Assembly: GCF_900129635.1 (NCBI RefSeq)
Contig: NZ_FSRB01000001.1
Span: 6,103,501 to 6,167,500, forward strand
Source of the DNA: Singulisphaera sp. GP187
Lineage (GTDB): Bacteria > Planctomycetota > Planctomycetia > Isosphaerales > Isosphaeraceae
Direction: 5' to 3'
Length of the DNA: 64,000 bases
Below are positions 1-8,040 of this stretch, one piece after another. The notes beneath the pieces are model-generated. The model had not been told where the DNA came from, did not search any database, and saw only the letters and a program-made list of their open reading frames with translations. Positions within the stretch are counted from its first letter, which is position 1; every line of letters starts with the position of its first letter. The translations under genes and the position numbers were made by a program.

Positions 1-1
1 G

Positions 2-529
2 GGCAAGGGGTATAGCGAAATGCATACCGCCCCGTTGTTCATCGACGATACGCCGTCGCGGAACATGCTCCAGGTCACCGCCAATGCGCGTCGGCTCAAG
101 CTCCGCCACAATATCGGCTTGATCGTGGTCGACTACATTCAGCTTGTCGACAGCGAGGAAACGCGTGACAGCCGGCAAGAGCAGATCGCCAAGATCAGCC
201 GGCGGATGAAGACCCTCGCTCGTGAACTCGAGCTCCCGGTCATTGCACTCTCGCAGCTCAATCGTGGTGTCGAAAACCGCGAAGACCGCCGCCCGCGTAT
301 GGCCGACCTTCGTGAGAGCGGTGCCATCGAACAGGACGCCGACGTCGTCCTCCTGATCCACCGGCCCGACTATTACGACCCCAACGACCAGCCGGGCATC
401 GCCGAGGTCATCATCGCCAAAAACCGCAACGGCGCGACCGGGACGGTCAAGCTCACCTTCCTCAAGAACCTCACCCGGTTCGAGAACCTGGCCTCGGTCG
501 CCGACCCGATCGACGCCGCCGCTTTCTGA
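2..529 (+). CDS. dnaB: Replicative DNA helicase DnaB, C-terminal part (cut by window edge)
   Basis: RecA-like ATPase domain of the ring helicase that unwinds DNA at the replication fork. The reading frame is open from the first bases of the window, so the N-terminal domain and Walker A lie upstream; ATG at 20 is only an internal Met. Visible are the Walker B segment LIVVDYIQL, the H4-type motif ALSQLNRGVE, the DLRESGAIEQDAD stretch and the KNRNGATGT arginine-finger region, all in the order and spacing of DnaB. The C-terminus (residues ending DAAAF) is normal in length. Two long palindromes follow the stop. The only uncertainty is the missing 5' part; I see no intein in the visible portion. 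Confidence 0.96.
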   Translation, partial: GKGYSEMHTAPLFIDDTPSRNMLQVTANARRLKLRHNIGLIVVDYIQLVDSEETRDSRQEQIAKISRRMKTLARELELPVIALSQLNRGVENREDRRPRMADLRESGAIEQDADVVLLIHRPDYYDPNDQPGIAEVIIAKNRNGATGTVKLTFLKNLTRFENLASVADPIDAAAF

Positions 530-560
530 GCCGGTGAGATCGCCGCTCAGGCGACTCCTG

Positions 561-607
561 TTCGGGTGGCCGGGGCCAACGCCGCACGTTGTCCCCGGCC
601 ACCCGAA
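561..607. terminator. Long perfect inverted repeat downstream of dnaB
   Basis: A 15-bp perfect stem (TTCGGGTGGCCGGGG at 561-575 pairing with 593-607) around a 17-nt loop. It sits 32 bases after the dnaB stop. There is no T-tract, so a strict intrinsic terminator is not proven. Confidence 0.6.
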
Positions 608-671
608 GGTCGTACAGTCGAATGGTTGGGTGACCGCGGGGAGCACTCCTCCCCCCTTCCGGGAAGTTCGA

Positions 672-721
672 AACCAACCGGGGCACGAGCGTTGATAACG
701 CTCGTGCCCCGTTCGTTGGTT
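672..721. terminator. Second long inverted repeat between convergent genes
   Basis: Core stem of 14 perfect pairs (GGGGCACGAGCGTT at 680-693 with 697-710) closed by a 3-nt loop, extended by a 7-bp outer stem (AACCAAC 672-678 with GTTGGTT 715-721) across a small asymmetric bulge. It lies between dnaB (+) and the S51 peptidase (-), so a bidirectional terminator is the likely role. Confidence 0.65.
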
Positions 722-751
722 GATCGGTGACTCGCGGCTTGGTGGGACCGG

Positions 752-1771
752 TCAGAGCGAACCGACCGTCAAGCCCGCCGGTTCATCCGTCTTGACGCCG
801 GCCGTCGTTTCCACGACGGCGGCCTTCATCAGGTCGGCCATGGCGGTCGTGTCGCCCGACTTGAGGAACTTGAGCCTGACCGACTTATGCTGAGAGTCAG
901 GCACGCAGGCCACCACATAAGATGCGCCGAGCACGCTCAGATGGTGTTCGCGAACATCGACCACGAGGGCGGTCTCTTCATCGATTCCCAGGCCCACGAG
1001 GTTGGGATGCAACGCGAGGACGCCGATCAACCGATCCATCCGGTTCCGCTTGAGAAAGTGCTGGTCGATCACGGCCCCTTTGATGAAGTCGAACCCTTGG
1101 CTCACGTCGGCCTTGTCCCGACCGCCGGCGATCATCACGCCCGACATCACCGCCGCGCCCGCGGAGGTCCCGGCGACCACCCCGCCACGTGAGAGGACGC
1201 CCTTGAGCTGTTCTTGCACCGCCGTGCCCAGGTAGGTGTCGGTCAAGAAGACTTGATCGCCCCCGGTGAGCCAGACCCCCGTTGCTTCGGTCAACGACTG
1301 AACAAACAACGGGTCGTTGGCGGTCTCACGCGACCGGGTGTGGAGCAAGTTCACCGACCCCACGTCGCAGGTCTTCCAGTCGGCCAGGAGCTTGGCGAGG
1401 TACTCGGGATGATCCGCATGCGAGGTCGCCGTCGGGATCACCACGATCCGGGCGTCCGGACCGCCTGCCAGCTTGCAGAACTCGTTGCGAATCGCCGGCG
1501 GAAGGTTCCCACCCCCGCAGATCAACAGCTTTCCGCCCGACGGATGCGGAACCACCTGGAGTGCCGCGGGCTGAATCGCCGCGACCGGGATCGTTGCGAC
1601 CGGGATCGCCGTGGTCGCCAACGGTTTCGCGGGCACCGTGTGGAATGGGGACGAGCCGCGATTGAGGGCGGCGACCAACCCCGCTCCCGCCAACACTGTG
1701 GCGCAGAGTACGACGTAAACCGTAAGAGGCAGTCGTCGCCCGGTACGGTTCTGCGGCGGATGGATAGACAT
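752..1771 (-). CDS. Cyanophycinase-like serine peptidase (family S51), membrane-anchored
   Basis: 339 residues. An N-terminal hydrophobic segment (about residues 14-36) predicts export or membrane anchoring, followed by a linker of near-repeats (IPVAT/IPVAA, 56-66). The peptidase domain begins at KLLICGGG (81-88). The nucleophile elbow GTSAGA puts the catalytic serine at 203, and LTGGDQ (169-173) and the DQHF segment match the S51 fold. S51 enzymes include cyanophycinase and dipeptidase E; secreted forms in bacteria without cyanophycin have unknown substrates. No cyanophycin synthetase is visible here, so the substrate is open. The start is the ATG at 1771; the minus-strand gene faces dnaB. 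Confidence 0.88.
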   Translation of the reverse strand: MSIHPPQNRTGRRLPLTVYVVLCATVLAGAGLVAALNRGSSPFHTVPAKPLATTAIPVATIPVAAIQPAALQVVPHPSGGKLLICGGGNLPPAIRNEFCKLAGGPDARIVVIPTATSHADHPEYLAKLLADWKTCDVGSVNLLHTRSRETANDPLFVQSLTEATGVWLTGGDQVFLTDTYLGTAVQEQLKGVLSRGGVVAGTSAGAAVMSGVMIAGGRDKADVSQGFDFIKGAVIDQHFLKRNRMDRLIGVLALHPNLVGLGIDEETALVVDVREHHLSVLGASYVVACVPDSQHKSVRLKFLKSGDTTAMADLMKAAVVETTAGVKTDEPAGLTVGSL

Positions 1772-2175
1772 CTTGCCACCTCATTCTTGATATGGCCAAG
1801 GATGCGCAACGGGGATAACGACGATTGCGCGAGCCTAAATCAATTCGCTCAAGGCCAGAGGCACGGCATTCAGAGACTCCATTCTCTTACCGTTCGGCCC
1901 GCAATCGTCCGTTCTTCACCCCACCTTATTCTATCCCTCACGATTCTGTTATACAAGTCTTGGAGACTTGATGGAGGCAGTGTGGGATGAATGCAGTGGT
2001 TGTGTGGTTTGGTCGAACTGCGGACGACCTTTTACTTGCTAGGCTCTATACGCAAGTCGCGCGCCACGGGTTCGCGCCGCTACGGGAGCCCGATTTCGAT
2101 CGGAGTGGGAGACGAGGCGTCAGCGTTCAGATTGAGCGGGCGGCCCGCTGTTCTTAAAGTGTTTGGGACGGGTGG
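1772..2175. other. Intergenic region, no gene recognised
   Basis: 404 bases upstream of the S51 peptidase and downstream of the sarcosine-oxidase-like gene, both on the minus strand. It is less GC-rich near 1900-1990, which fits a promoter region for the peptidase. A 62-codon open frame on the plus strand at 1991-2179 has no recognisable features and is not called. Confidence 0.6.
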
Positions 2176-3306
2176 TTAAAGTTGCCAGGGGGCGATGGCG
2201 ATTTCGGTCGTCCCTTGCGTGGCCAGGTCGGCGAGAATCCGGCCGATCAGGCATGAGAACTTGAAGCCGTGCCCGCTACATGGGCTAGCGATGACGAGAT
2301 TCGGGCAGTCGGGCGGGATTCCGAGGCGGAAGTGTTCGTCGGGGGTGGTGGTGTAGAGGCAGACCTCGGTCTGCTCGATCGGCGCATTCACCAACATCGG
2401 GATCGTTTGCGTAAGAAAGTGGCGGATGACCTCCAGGTAGGGTTCCTCGATGCGTCGGTCCTCGACATCGGGGTCGACGTCCGGTCCGCCGTGCCGCGCC
2501 AGCTTGACACCTTGGCCCTGATATTCCGGCATCCCGTAGAAGTCATCGAGGGGACCGGCTCCTTTGTGGATGAAGACGGGAAACCGGCCCGGGGCAAAGA
2601 GATGGGGGTCTTGGGGGCGCAAGTAGAGGACTTGCTGGCGGGTCGGCCGGAGTGTGACTGGAAAATTGGGTAAGAGCCGACCTGCCCAGGCGCCGGCGGT
2701 CACGATCAGGCGGTCGGCGGAGATCCGGTGGTGGTCGGTGATGACGATCGGCTTGTTCCCCTCGAGGTCGATCGAGCGGACCGGGCATTCCGCGAGCACC
2801 TGGGTGCGGTCGCCGCCGAACTGGCGGGCAAGCTCGAGCTGGGCTGCGATCGCCCGCGCGGCCGCGATCAAGCCGGCGTCAGGTTCAAAGACGACGTCAT
2901 AGTTTTCCGGCAGTTCGAAGACGGGGAAGCTGCGCCGGAGTTCCCGGCCCGACATCCGCCGGTGCGGGATCTCGATCGCCTGCAAGCTGGCGGCAACCTG
3001 GGAGACATAGTCGACCTCGGGCGGGCAGAACGAGAGCCCGCCGGTGCGCAGATAGAGGTTCTGGCCGGCGTCGGCCTCAAGGTCTTTCCAGGCGCGAAAG
3101 GCGTCGAGCATCAGCCGGGCGTACCGCGGGTCGGCATAAGAGTGCCGCGTGATTCGCGCCACTCCGTGCGAGCTGCCCCGATCGTGGCCGATCGCGAATT
3201 GCTCGAGCAAGAGAACCGGTTCGCCGCGCTTGGCCAGATGGTAAGCCGTGGCCGCACCCATGGCGCCTGAGCCAATGATGACGTTGCGAGCGTGCCGTTG
3301 TTCCAT
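2176..3306 (-). CDS. FAD-dependent sarcosine / N-methyl-tryptophan oxidase family protein
   Basis: 376 residues, the usual length for monomeric sarcosine oxidase (MSOX) and N-methyltryptophan oxidase (SolA). The N-terminus carries the dinucleotide-binding motif IIGSGAMGAATAYHLA with an acidic residue ending the second strand (LLLEQ). Near the C-terminus CLYTTTPDEHF contains Cys316, at the position of the MSOX cysteine that binds FAD covalently, followed by SGHGFKF. These support an active flavoenzyme oxidising a secondary or tertiary amine with release of H2O2; the exact amine is unknown. The neighbours give no pathway context. ATG start at 3306; the family N-terminus begins within a few residues. 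Confidence 0.9.
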   Translation of the reverse strand: MEQRHARNVIIGSGAMGAATAYHLAKRGEPVLLLEQFAIGHDRGSSHGVARITRHSYADPRYARLMLDAFRAWKDLEADAGQNLYLRTGGLSFCPPEVDYVSQVAASLQAIEIPHRRMSGRELRRSFPVFELPENYDVVFEPDAGLIAAARAIAAQLELARQFGGDRTQVLAECPVRSIDLEGNKPIVITDHHRISADRLIVTAGAWAGRLLPNFPVTLRPTRQQVLYLRPQDPHLFAPGRFPVFIHKGAGPLDDFYGMPEYQGQGVKLARHGGPDVDPDVEDRRIEEPYLEVIRHFLTQTIPMLVNAPIEQTEVCLYTTTPDEHFRLGIPPDCPNLVIASPCSGHGFKFSCLIGRILADLATQGTTEIAIAPWQL

Positions 3307-3777
3307 CGTTCGCCCCTGGAAAAAAAACGGGTGGGGACCGGCGGCGGTCAGGTCGCGTTGGAGTCTTCACGACTCCCCCCTTGGGAATTTCACCACCACC
3401 GATGGCTTTTGCAAACGTGTCACCCGCCGCAAGGTCGGGAATCTTCGGAAGACGAATCGTTATGGAGATAGTTGTAACGGTTTGTTCGGCACGTCCATTG
3501 ATTCTTTGGCTGGTGCGCAATGCGAACGAAAGCCGAGTCTGTCCCAAGGAAACCGGGCCGTCTGTCTGTCCCGGAGGCCGAAATTCGCGGGAGAAACTCG
3601 TTGCCACGCTCCGCGTGGGAAAGCCGTTCTGGCCGCTCTGCGGCCCCACCTGCCGGGGAAGACAAGACGACGCAGAGCGTCGCGGACGGCATTCCCACGC
3701 AGAGCGTGGGAACGAGATCCCAATATCCTTGCTCCAGTCTCCGATTGAATCTATGTGTCTTGATTTACGAATTCCAG
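3307..3777. other. Intergenic region carrying a palindromic repeat
   Basis: 471 bases between two minus-strand genes. Its second half (3597-3716) is the palindromic repeat listed separately. Open frames here on both strands are produced by the repeat and have no recognisable protein features. Confidence 0.7.
3597..3716. repeat. Palindromic intergenic repeat, copy A
   Basis: Outer arms are near-perfect inverted repeats: CTCGTTGCCACGCTCCGCG (from 3597) against CGCAGAGCGTGGGAACGAG (ending 3716). Inside are further nested palindromes (CCGCTCTGCGG near 3633 and GACGCAGAGCGTC near 3669). The GTTCCCAC/GTGGGAAC ends and the ACGCAGAGCGT core recur at 10850-10967, and the ends also occur at 48491-48519. 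It looks like a family of mobile palindromic repeats. No coding capacity. Confidence 0.75.
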
Positions 3778-4605
3778 TTAAACCAATCGGCCCATTTTGA
3801 GGCTTAGCGGCATTTCGAGGCCGTGGGCCTCGAGCAGGTTGGGGTCACCCAGGACGTTGCGGGTCAGGCCGTTGGCCACGATCCGGCCGGAGTCGAGCAG
3901 GACAGTTCGGTTACAGAGTTCGAGGACCATTTCGAGGTCGTGGGTGGCGATCAGTTTGGTGGCGGTGAGTCCGCGGATCAGCTCAATGAACCGGCGGCGG
4001 CCGCGGGGGTCGAGGTTGGCCGTCGGCTCGTCGAGGACGAGGACCGACGGGTTGCAGGCGAGCACCCCCGCCAGGCAGACCCGCTTACGCTCGCCGAAGC
4101 TCAGGTGGTGGGGAGCGCGGTCGGCCACGTCGTCGAGGTTGACGCGGGCGAGGCACTCGAGGGCGACCCGTTTGGCCTCGGCCCGGCTCATGCCGAGGTT
4201 GAGCGGGCCGAACGCCACGTCTTCGATGACCGACGTGCTGAAGAGCTGGTCGTCGGGGTCCTGGAACACCAGGCCGACCCGGCGGCGTACCTCGGGCGCG
4301 TTCTTGGCGTTGACCTCGAGGCCGTCGATCCAGACTGCGGGTTCGCTGCCGTTACGGGCGTGTTGGCCGTTCCCGTGTGCGTGCAGGGGCTGGCTGCGTT
4401 CCTTGCCCGGGAGGATCCCGTTGAGGTGGAGCAGGAGCGTACTCTTGCCCGCGCCGTTGGGGCCGACGAGGGCGATCGTTTCGCCCGGCACGATCGTGAG
4501 GTCGACCCCGCGGAGGGCGAGTCGGCCGTCGGGATAGCGATAGATCAATTCGCGGACCTGCACGGCAGGCGCATCGTTCGTCATGGTTAGGCTGGAGGAG
4601 TTCAT
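3778..4605 (-). CDS. cbiO: Nickel/cobalt ECF transporter ATPase CbiO
   Basis: 275-residue ABC ATPase that powers the ECF-type Ni/Co importer with CbiM and CbiQ. Walker A is GPNGAGKS, the Q-loop FQDPDDQLF, the signature LSFGERKRV (a variant of LSGGQ), Walker B VLVLDEPTANLDP and the H-loop THDLE. Start chosen at the ATG at 4605, with GCGAGG nine bases upstream, rather than the GTG three codons earlier. About 25 extra residues rich in His and Gly (LHAHGNGQHA) sit between Walker A and the Q-loop, which is unusual for CbiO and could touch metal. It is the last gene of the cbiM-cbiQ-cbiO minus-strand operon, 59 bases after cbiQ. Confidence 0.92.
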   Translation of the reverse strand: MNSSSLTMTNDAPAVQVRELIYRYPDGRLALRGVDLTIVPGETIALVGPNGAGKSTLLLHLNGILPGKERSQPLHAHGNGQHARNGSEPAVWIDGLEVNAKNAPEVRRRVGLVFQDPDDQLFSTSVIEDVAFGPLNLGMSRAEAKRVALECLARVNLDDVADRAPHHLSFGERKRVCLAGVLACNPSVLVLDEPTANLDPRGRRRFIELIRGLTATKLIATHDLEMVLELCNRTVLLDSGRIVANGLTRNVLGDPNLLEAHGLEMPLSLKMGRLV

Positions 4606-4664
4606 CACACGCACCTCGCGTCGCCTCGCCTCACCGCGAGGGGACGCGGAGATGGATCGATTGA

Positions 4665-5336
4665 TCAGGGGCCATCAAAGTCAGAGTCGTCGAGCGTCCG
4701 GATCGTCCCGTCCCATCCTCGCGCGAGCATCGCCGCGTGGACTCGTTCGCCACGCTCGAAGGCTCGGAGGAAGAGGATACCGATCAGGCCGGTCAAAAGC
4801 ACCCAGTCGAGTCGCCCCGAACGGCGGAAGGTCCGCGACCGTCGCGCCTTGACCATCCGATCGAGCTCCTCGGTGAGCACGTGCAAGTAACGATACATGA
4901 ATTGGAGGGTCGCCACCAGCGCGGCGGGCATTCCGAGCCGGCGCATTCCGCCCAGCAGTTTCCGGAACGGCGTGACGTTCATCAGGCTGAGCGTGGCGAG
5001 GAACGCCATGCTGTTCTTGACGACAATCGTCAGCATGACCGCCGCGACCCCGAACTCCACCCGGCTCGGGTGCGCCCGCGCCACCATCAACGCGAGGAAC
5101 CCGACGAGCACGATGAACCCGAGCCAGCGCGTGAGCAACTCGCGCGGCGGCACCCCCGAGAGCCCGATGATAAAGGCCAGGGCCAGACCCTCGACCGCCA
5201 GGAGCCGCCACCAGCCGATCGGGGTGGCGACCACCGCGATGATGTACGCCAGGGCCACGACCAGCTTGATCCGAGGGTCGAGGCGGTGGAGCGGGCCGTT
5301 CCCTTCGCTGTGCCGTTCGAGGAACTCAAGCCGCAT
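4665..5336 (-). CDS. cbiQ: Nickel/cobalt ECF transporter transmembrane protein CbiQ
   Basis: 223-residue EcfT-type coupling protein linking the substrate-specific subunit to the ATPase. It starts with the typical HRLDPRIKLVVALAY segment, has several hydrophobic helices, and carries two coupling motifs of the ARG type (VKARRSR and MLARGWDG) that dock into the ATPase. Its start overlaps the end of cbiM by 11 bases, indicating translational coupling. Length and order (M-Q-O) match CbiMQO/NikMQO systems; sequence alone does not decide between nickel and cobalt. Confidence 0.92.
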   Translation of the reverse strand: MRLEFLERHSEGNGPLHRLDPRIKLVVALAYIIAVVATPIGWWRLLAVEGLALAFIIGLSGVPPRELLTRWLGFIVLVGFLALMVARAHPSRVEFGVAAVMLTIVVKNSMAFLATLSLMNVTPFRKLLGGMRRLGMPAALVATLQFMYRYLHVLTEELDRMVKARRSRTFRRSGRLDWVLLTGLIGILFLRAFERGERVHAAMLARGWDGTIRTLDDSDFDGP

Positions 5337-6300
5337 CCGGGTCGACTCCCGTCGGCGTTCGGGTCGAGAAGACCCGGGCCAGTCCGAGCCCGATGGCGAA
5401 GACGACCAGCGTCCCCACCAGGCCCGCGAAGGCGGTCGCGGCCTTGACGTTCGCCTCGCCGAGCAGCGGCAGACTGTAGTCAGGGATGGGGGTGGGGAGG
5501 AGGGCCGGCACCCCGTCCTTGAGAAAGCCGAGCTTCTCGCCCACGTACTCGAGGCCGTCGGGATGCTCCGACGCGAACGGCGCGAGGAAGACGCACACCG
5601 CCAGCGCCATTCCGAGCCCGGCCCCGATCAAGGCCCCCCAGCCGGGTGCCTTGGCTTCAGTTTCGTCGGCCTGATAAACGAGGTCGGGGCGAGTCAGGAG
5701 GATGAACCGGATCACCAGGCCGGTCACGATCGCCTCGCCCAGGCCGATCCCGGCGTGGACCAGCGCCATCCAGCTCAGCGTCTGGAAGAAGTTCGACCAG
5801 CCGCTCGAGAACGCCAGCTCGATGGCGAACGCCCCCGAGGCGAGGATGACCGAGAACCAGGCCGCCACCATCGCGCCGAGCAGGACCCCCGCGCGGCCGC
5901 CCATCGCCCGGCGGATCGGGGCATAGATCGCATACCCTCCCACCGCGCCGATCAGCCCCATATTGAGGAAGTTCGCCCCCAGAGCCGTGAGCCCGCCGTC
6001 GCCGAAGAGCAAGCACTGGACGATCAGCACCGCGCCGATGACCACCGCGCCGGCCCATGGCCCGAGCATCACCGCCGAGAGGACCCCGCCGAGCAGGTGC
6101 CCCGAGATCGGCAACGGCCCGATCGGGAAGTTCACCATCTGGGCGGCGAAGACGAAGGCCGCCATCGTTCCCATCAAGACGGTCGTCCGCTCGCCCAGCC
6201 TCGACTCGAGGAGCCTGAGCCCGGCCGACATCCCGGCCGCCGCCACCACGCCGGTCGCCGCGGCCACCTTCGGATCGAGCACGGCATCGGGGATGTGCAT
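5326..6300 (-). CDS. cbiM: Nickel/cobalt ECF transporter substrate-specific subunit CbiM with fused CbiN-like domain
   Basis: 324 residues. Start set at 6300 because the mature family N-terminus MHIPD, whose Met and His coordinate the metal, begins there and a GAGG box lies eight bases upstream; a longer upstream frame exists but would bury this end. Conserved motifs include HLLGGVLSAVMLGPW and LFGDGGLTALGANFLNMG. After about residue 215 a further two-helix segment with PDGLEYV resembles CbiN/NikN, so this is a CbiMN fusion. First gene of the operon; a run of inverted repeats lies in its leader. A lactate-racemase-like gene, a potential nickel user, lies about 6 kb away. Confidence 0.93.
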   Translation of the reverse strand: MHIPDAVLDPKVAAATGVVAAAGMSAGLRLLESRLGERTTVLMGTMAAFVFAAQMVNFPIGPLPISGHLLGGVLSAVMLGPWAGAVVIGAVLIVQCLLFGDGGLTALGANFLNMGLIGAVGGYAIYAPIRRAMGGRAGVLLGAMVAAWFSVILASGAFAIELAFSSGWSNFFQTLSWMALVHAGIGLGEAIVTGLVIRFILLTRPDLVYQADETEAKAPGWGALIGAGLGMALAVCVFLAPFASEHPDGLEYVGEKLGFLKDGVPALLPTPIPDYSLPLLGEANVKAATAFAGLVGTLVVFAIGLGLARVFSTRTPTGVDPDAA

Positions 6301-6398
6301 TCGCAAAGACCTCGACAAGGCGCCCACGAGCCCCGGCCAGACATTCCGGATGCCCCTCATCGTATACCGCGTGTGCCTGTTCGTCAAATTCGTGCTAC

Positions 6399-6490
6399 GG
6401 GATCCCTGGATCCCTCACTGCCGGCGATTCGCCGGTGTTGGAGGACTGGCAGGTTCGTCGTGAACCTCCGCGCGGCCGGGGCAGCACCCC
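6399..6490. promoter_or_regulatory. Run of four inverted repeats between divergent cbiM and DUF1559 genes
   Basis: Consecutive palindromes: GGGATCC-CT-GGATCCC (6399-6414), CCGGCGA-T-TCGCCGG (6421-6435), AGGTTC-GTCGT-GAACCT (6451-6467) and the weaker GGGG-CAGCA-CCCC (6478-6490). They lie about 100-190 bases upstream of cbiM, and about 120-210 bases upstream of the plus-strand DUF1559 gene. Either leader could be structured; the B12-box of a cobalamin riboswitch was looked for and not found. A repeat element is the alternative. Confidence 0.5.
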
Positions 6491-6608
6491 TTCGTAATGA
6501 AGCGCAAACATCTGCTGCTGAGGCTTGTGGCTTGTATGACGATCAGGAGAGAATGAAGGAGCGTCGCCAGGGATCCTGTCACACGGGGCTTTTCTCGGAG
6601 GAATCGCC

Positions 6609-7823
6609 ATGTCCCCTGAGGATCGACGTGGGTTTAAGCTCATTGATTTGATTTTCGCGATCTTTGTGATCGCGATATTGGTGGGGTTGTTGCTTCCTCC
6701 GCTGAATACCGGTCACGTTGCCGGTCGTCGCACTCAATGCGCCAACAATATGCGCAATCTTGGTCTGGCCCTGTTCAACTTCTCCTCGTCGAAGAATCAT
6801 TTTCCCAACGCGGGGACAATCCGTGACGACCCGGCCGAGCATGGCGGCGACCCGTCGCTGTCGAAGCTCTATCTGTCGCTTATGGAGTCAGGTCAGCGGC
6901 CGGACGTCGCCGAGTCGTGGCTCTCCAACTGGGTCGTCGCGATCCTGCCCTATCTCGACCAGCAGGATCTTGCCAATGCTTGGGACAAGACCGTTCCCTA
7001 CTGGTGGCCGACGGAGACCATCTCGGGTCAACCCTCCAATAATGTGGTTTCGAGCACATCCCTTGGCGTGCTTCGCTGCCCGGACGATCGGACGGCTGCC
7101 GTAGACCAGGGGAACCTGAGCTACGTCGTCAACGGCGGTTTCGTGCGCTGGCCCGCGATTCCTCTGGGATGGGTGGGGAGCTCGACCGACGGCCATTCGC
7201 AGAACGGCGAAGTCCTCCAGTGGGTTCCGCCGGGCCGTGCCTGGCAAGAGCGTCAGGCGGTTTGCAAAAAGCTTGGTGTGATGTTCATGGGCACGGAGTC
7301 GGGTGACCAACCCTGGGACATCACGACCACCCCGGACGACATCGCCGATGGGGCAGGCCAAACCTTATTGATCGCGGAGAACACCCTGGCGGGATTCTCC
7401 GAGGGGAACCTGTATTCGAGTGGCCGAGCGACCAACTGGGCGTGTCCGCTGCCGAATTTCACAATGTTCATTGGATCGGATAATGTTTGTGTGTCGAAGC
7501 GATCACCCAATGATTGTCTGGGAGGTCAGTTGACGCCACTCTCGCCTCAACGCGACGGGCCTGGGTGGGGTCTGGCCAATCGGGTCGGGACCTTCGAGAA
7601 CATCGGTTTTGGCCAAACCTTCACCGTCGAAGGCTCGTTCCCCTTCGCCAACAGCGGTCATCCCGAAGGCGGCAACTTCGTGTTTTGCGATGGCTCAGTC
7701 CGATTCATCAAGTCGACGATCGACGGGACGGTCTATGCCAGGCTCATTACGCCGGCCGGGGGCCGGTTGCCGGCGGCGCTGGCGCAGGGGGCGTTGGGAA
7801 GAGATTGGGGCGACGACCTGTGA
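6609..7823 (+). CDS. DUF1559 domain protein with prepilin-like N-terminus
   Basis: 404 residues. The N-terminus (GFKLIDLIFAIFVIAILVG, residues 8-26) is a type IV prepilin-like helix after a basic lead, and the C-terminus contains the H-X9-DG motif (HPEGGNFVFCDG) that defines the DUF1559/SBP_bac_10-like family expanded in planctomycetes. Middle-region segments such as RCPDDRT and NTLAGFSEGN fit the family. The helix is unusual: position 5 after the glycine is Asp, not the nearly invariant Glu, and Thr2 is Lys. A strong CGGAGG box lies seven bases before the ATG. Function in this family is unknown; extracellular or pseudopilin roles are proposed. Confidence 0.93.
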   Translation: MSPEDRRGFKLIDLIFAIFVIAILVGLLLPPLNTGHVAGRRTQCANNMRNLGLALFNFSSSKNHFPNAGTIRDDPAEHGGDPSLSKLYLSLMESGQRPDVAESWLSNWVVAILPYLDQQDLANAWDKTVPYWWPTETISGQPSNNVVSSTSLGVLRCPDDRTAAVDQGNLSYVVNGGFVRWPAIPLGWVGSSTDGHSQNGEVLQWVPPGRAWQERQAVCKKLGVMFMGTESGDQPWDITTTPDDIADGAGQTLLIAENTLAGFSEGNLYSSGRATNWACPLPNFTMFIGSDNVCVSKRSPNDCLGGQLTPLSPQRDGPGWGLANRVGTFENIGFGQTFTVEGSFPFANSGHPEGGNFVFCDGSVRFIKSTIDGTVYARLITPAGGRLPAALAQGALGRDWGDDL

Positions 7824-7938
7824 ATCCTGGATCGCAGCCGTTCCGCTCGAGGTCCTGGGCGGAGCAGGGTTGGGCGGGGAATGACACTTTGGATTGCGTC
7901 AGCTCCCTGTCCCTCCTCTTCCATTTCAATGCCGGTAT

Positions 7939-7974
7939 CTGGCGTTCCCTTATGGTCGGACCGTAGAACGCCAG
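7939..7974. terminator. Inverted repeat between convergent genes (first of a pair)
   Basis: CTGGCGTTC (7939-7947) pairs with GAACGCCAG (7966-7974); inside, TATGGTC (7951-7957) pairs with GACCGTA (7959-7965) with one G-T wobble. Together this is a nearly full-length 36-base cruciform directly abutting the next one. Confidence 0.6.
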
Positions 7975-8006
7975 TTCCCTGGTGCCTGGAGCCAGGCACC
8001 AGGGAA
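7975..8006. terminator. Inverted repeat between convergent genes (second of a pair)
   Basis: A perfect 15-bp inverted repeat, TTCCCTGGTGCCTGG (7975-7989) with CCAGGCACCAGGGAA (7992-8006), around a 2-base centre. It starts at the base after the previous repeat. Located between the DUF1559 gene (+) and the beta-propeller gene (-); bidirectional termination is plausible but there is no T-tract. Confidence 0.6.
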
Positions 8007-8040
8007 GGCGAGTGAGTCGCAATGGCTGGGGTGAGTGGGA

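Noticed and set aside
6301..6608. Cobalamin riboswitch upstream of cbiM
   Set aside because: Neither the GCCACTG core nor the GCCAGGAGACCTGCC-type B12 box is present on the minus strand.
4897..6651. A 584-codon plus-strand frame across cbiQ and cbiM
   Set aside because: Arg/His/Pro-rich shadow with no motif; the minus strand encodes conserved transporter subunits.
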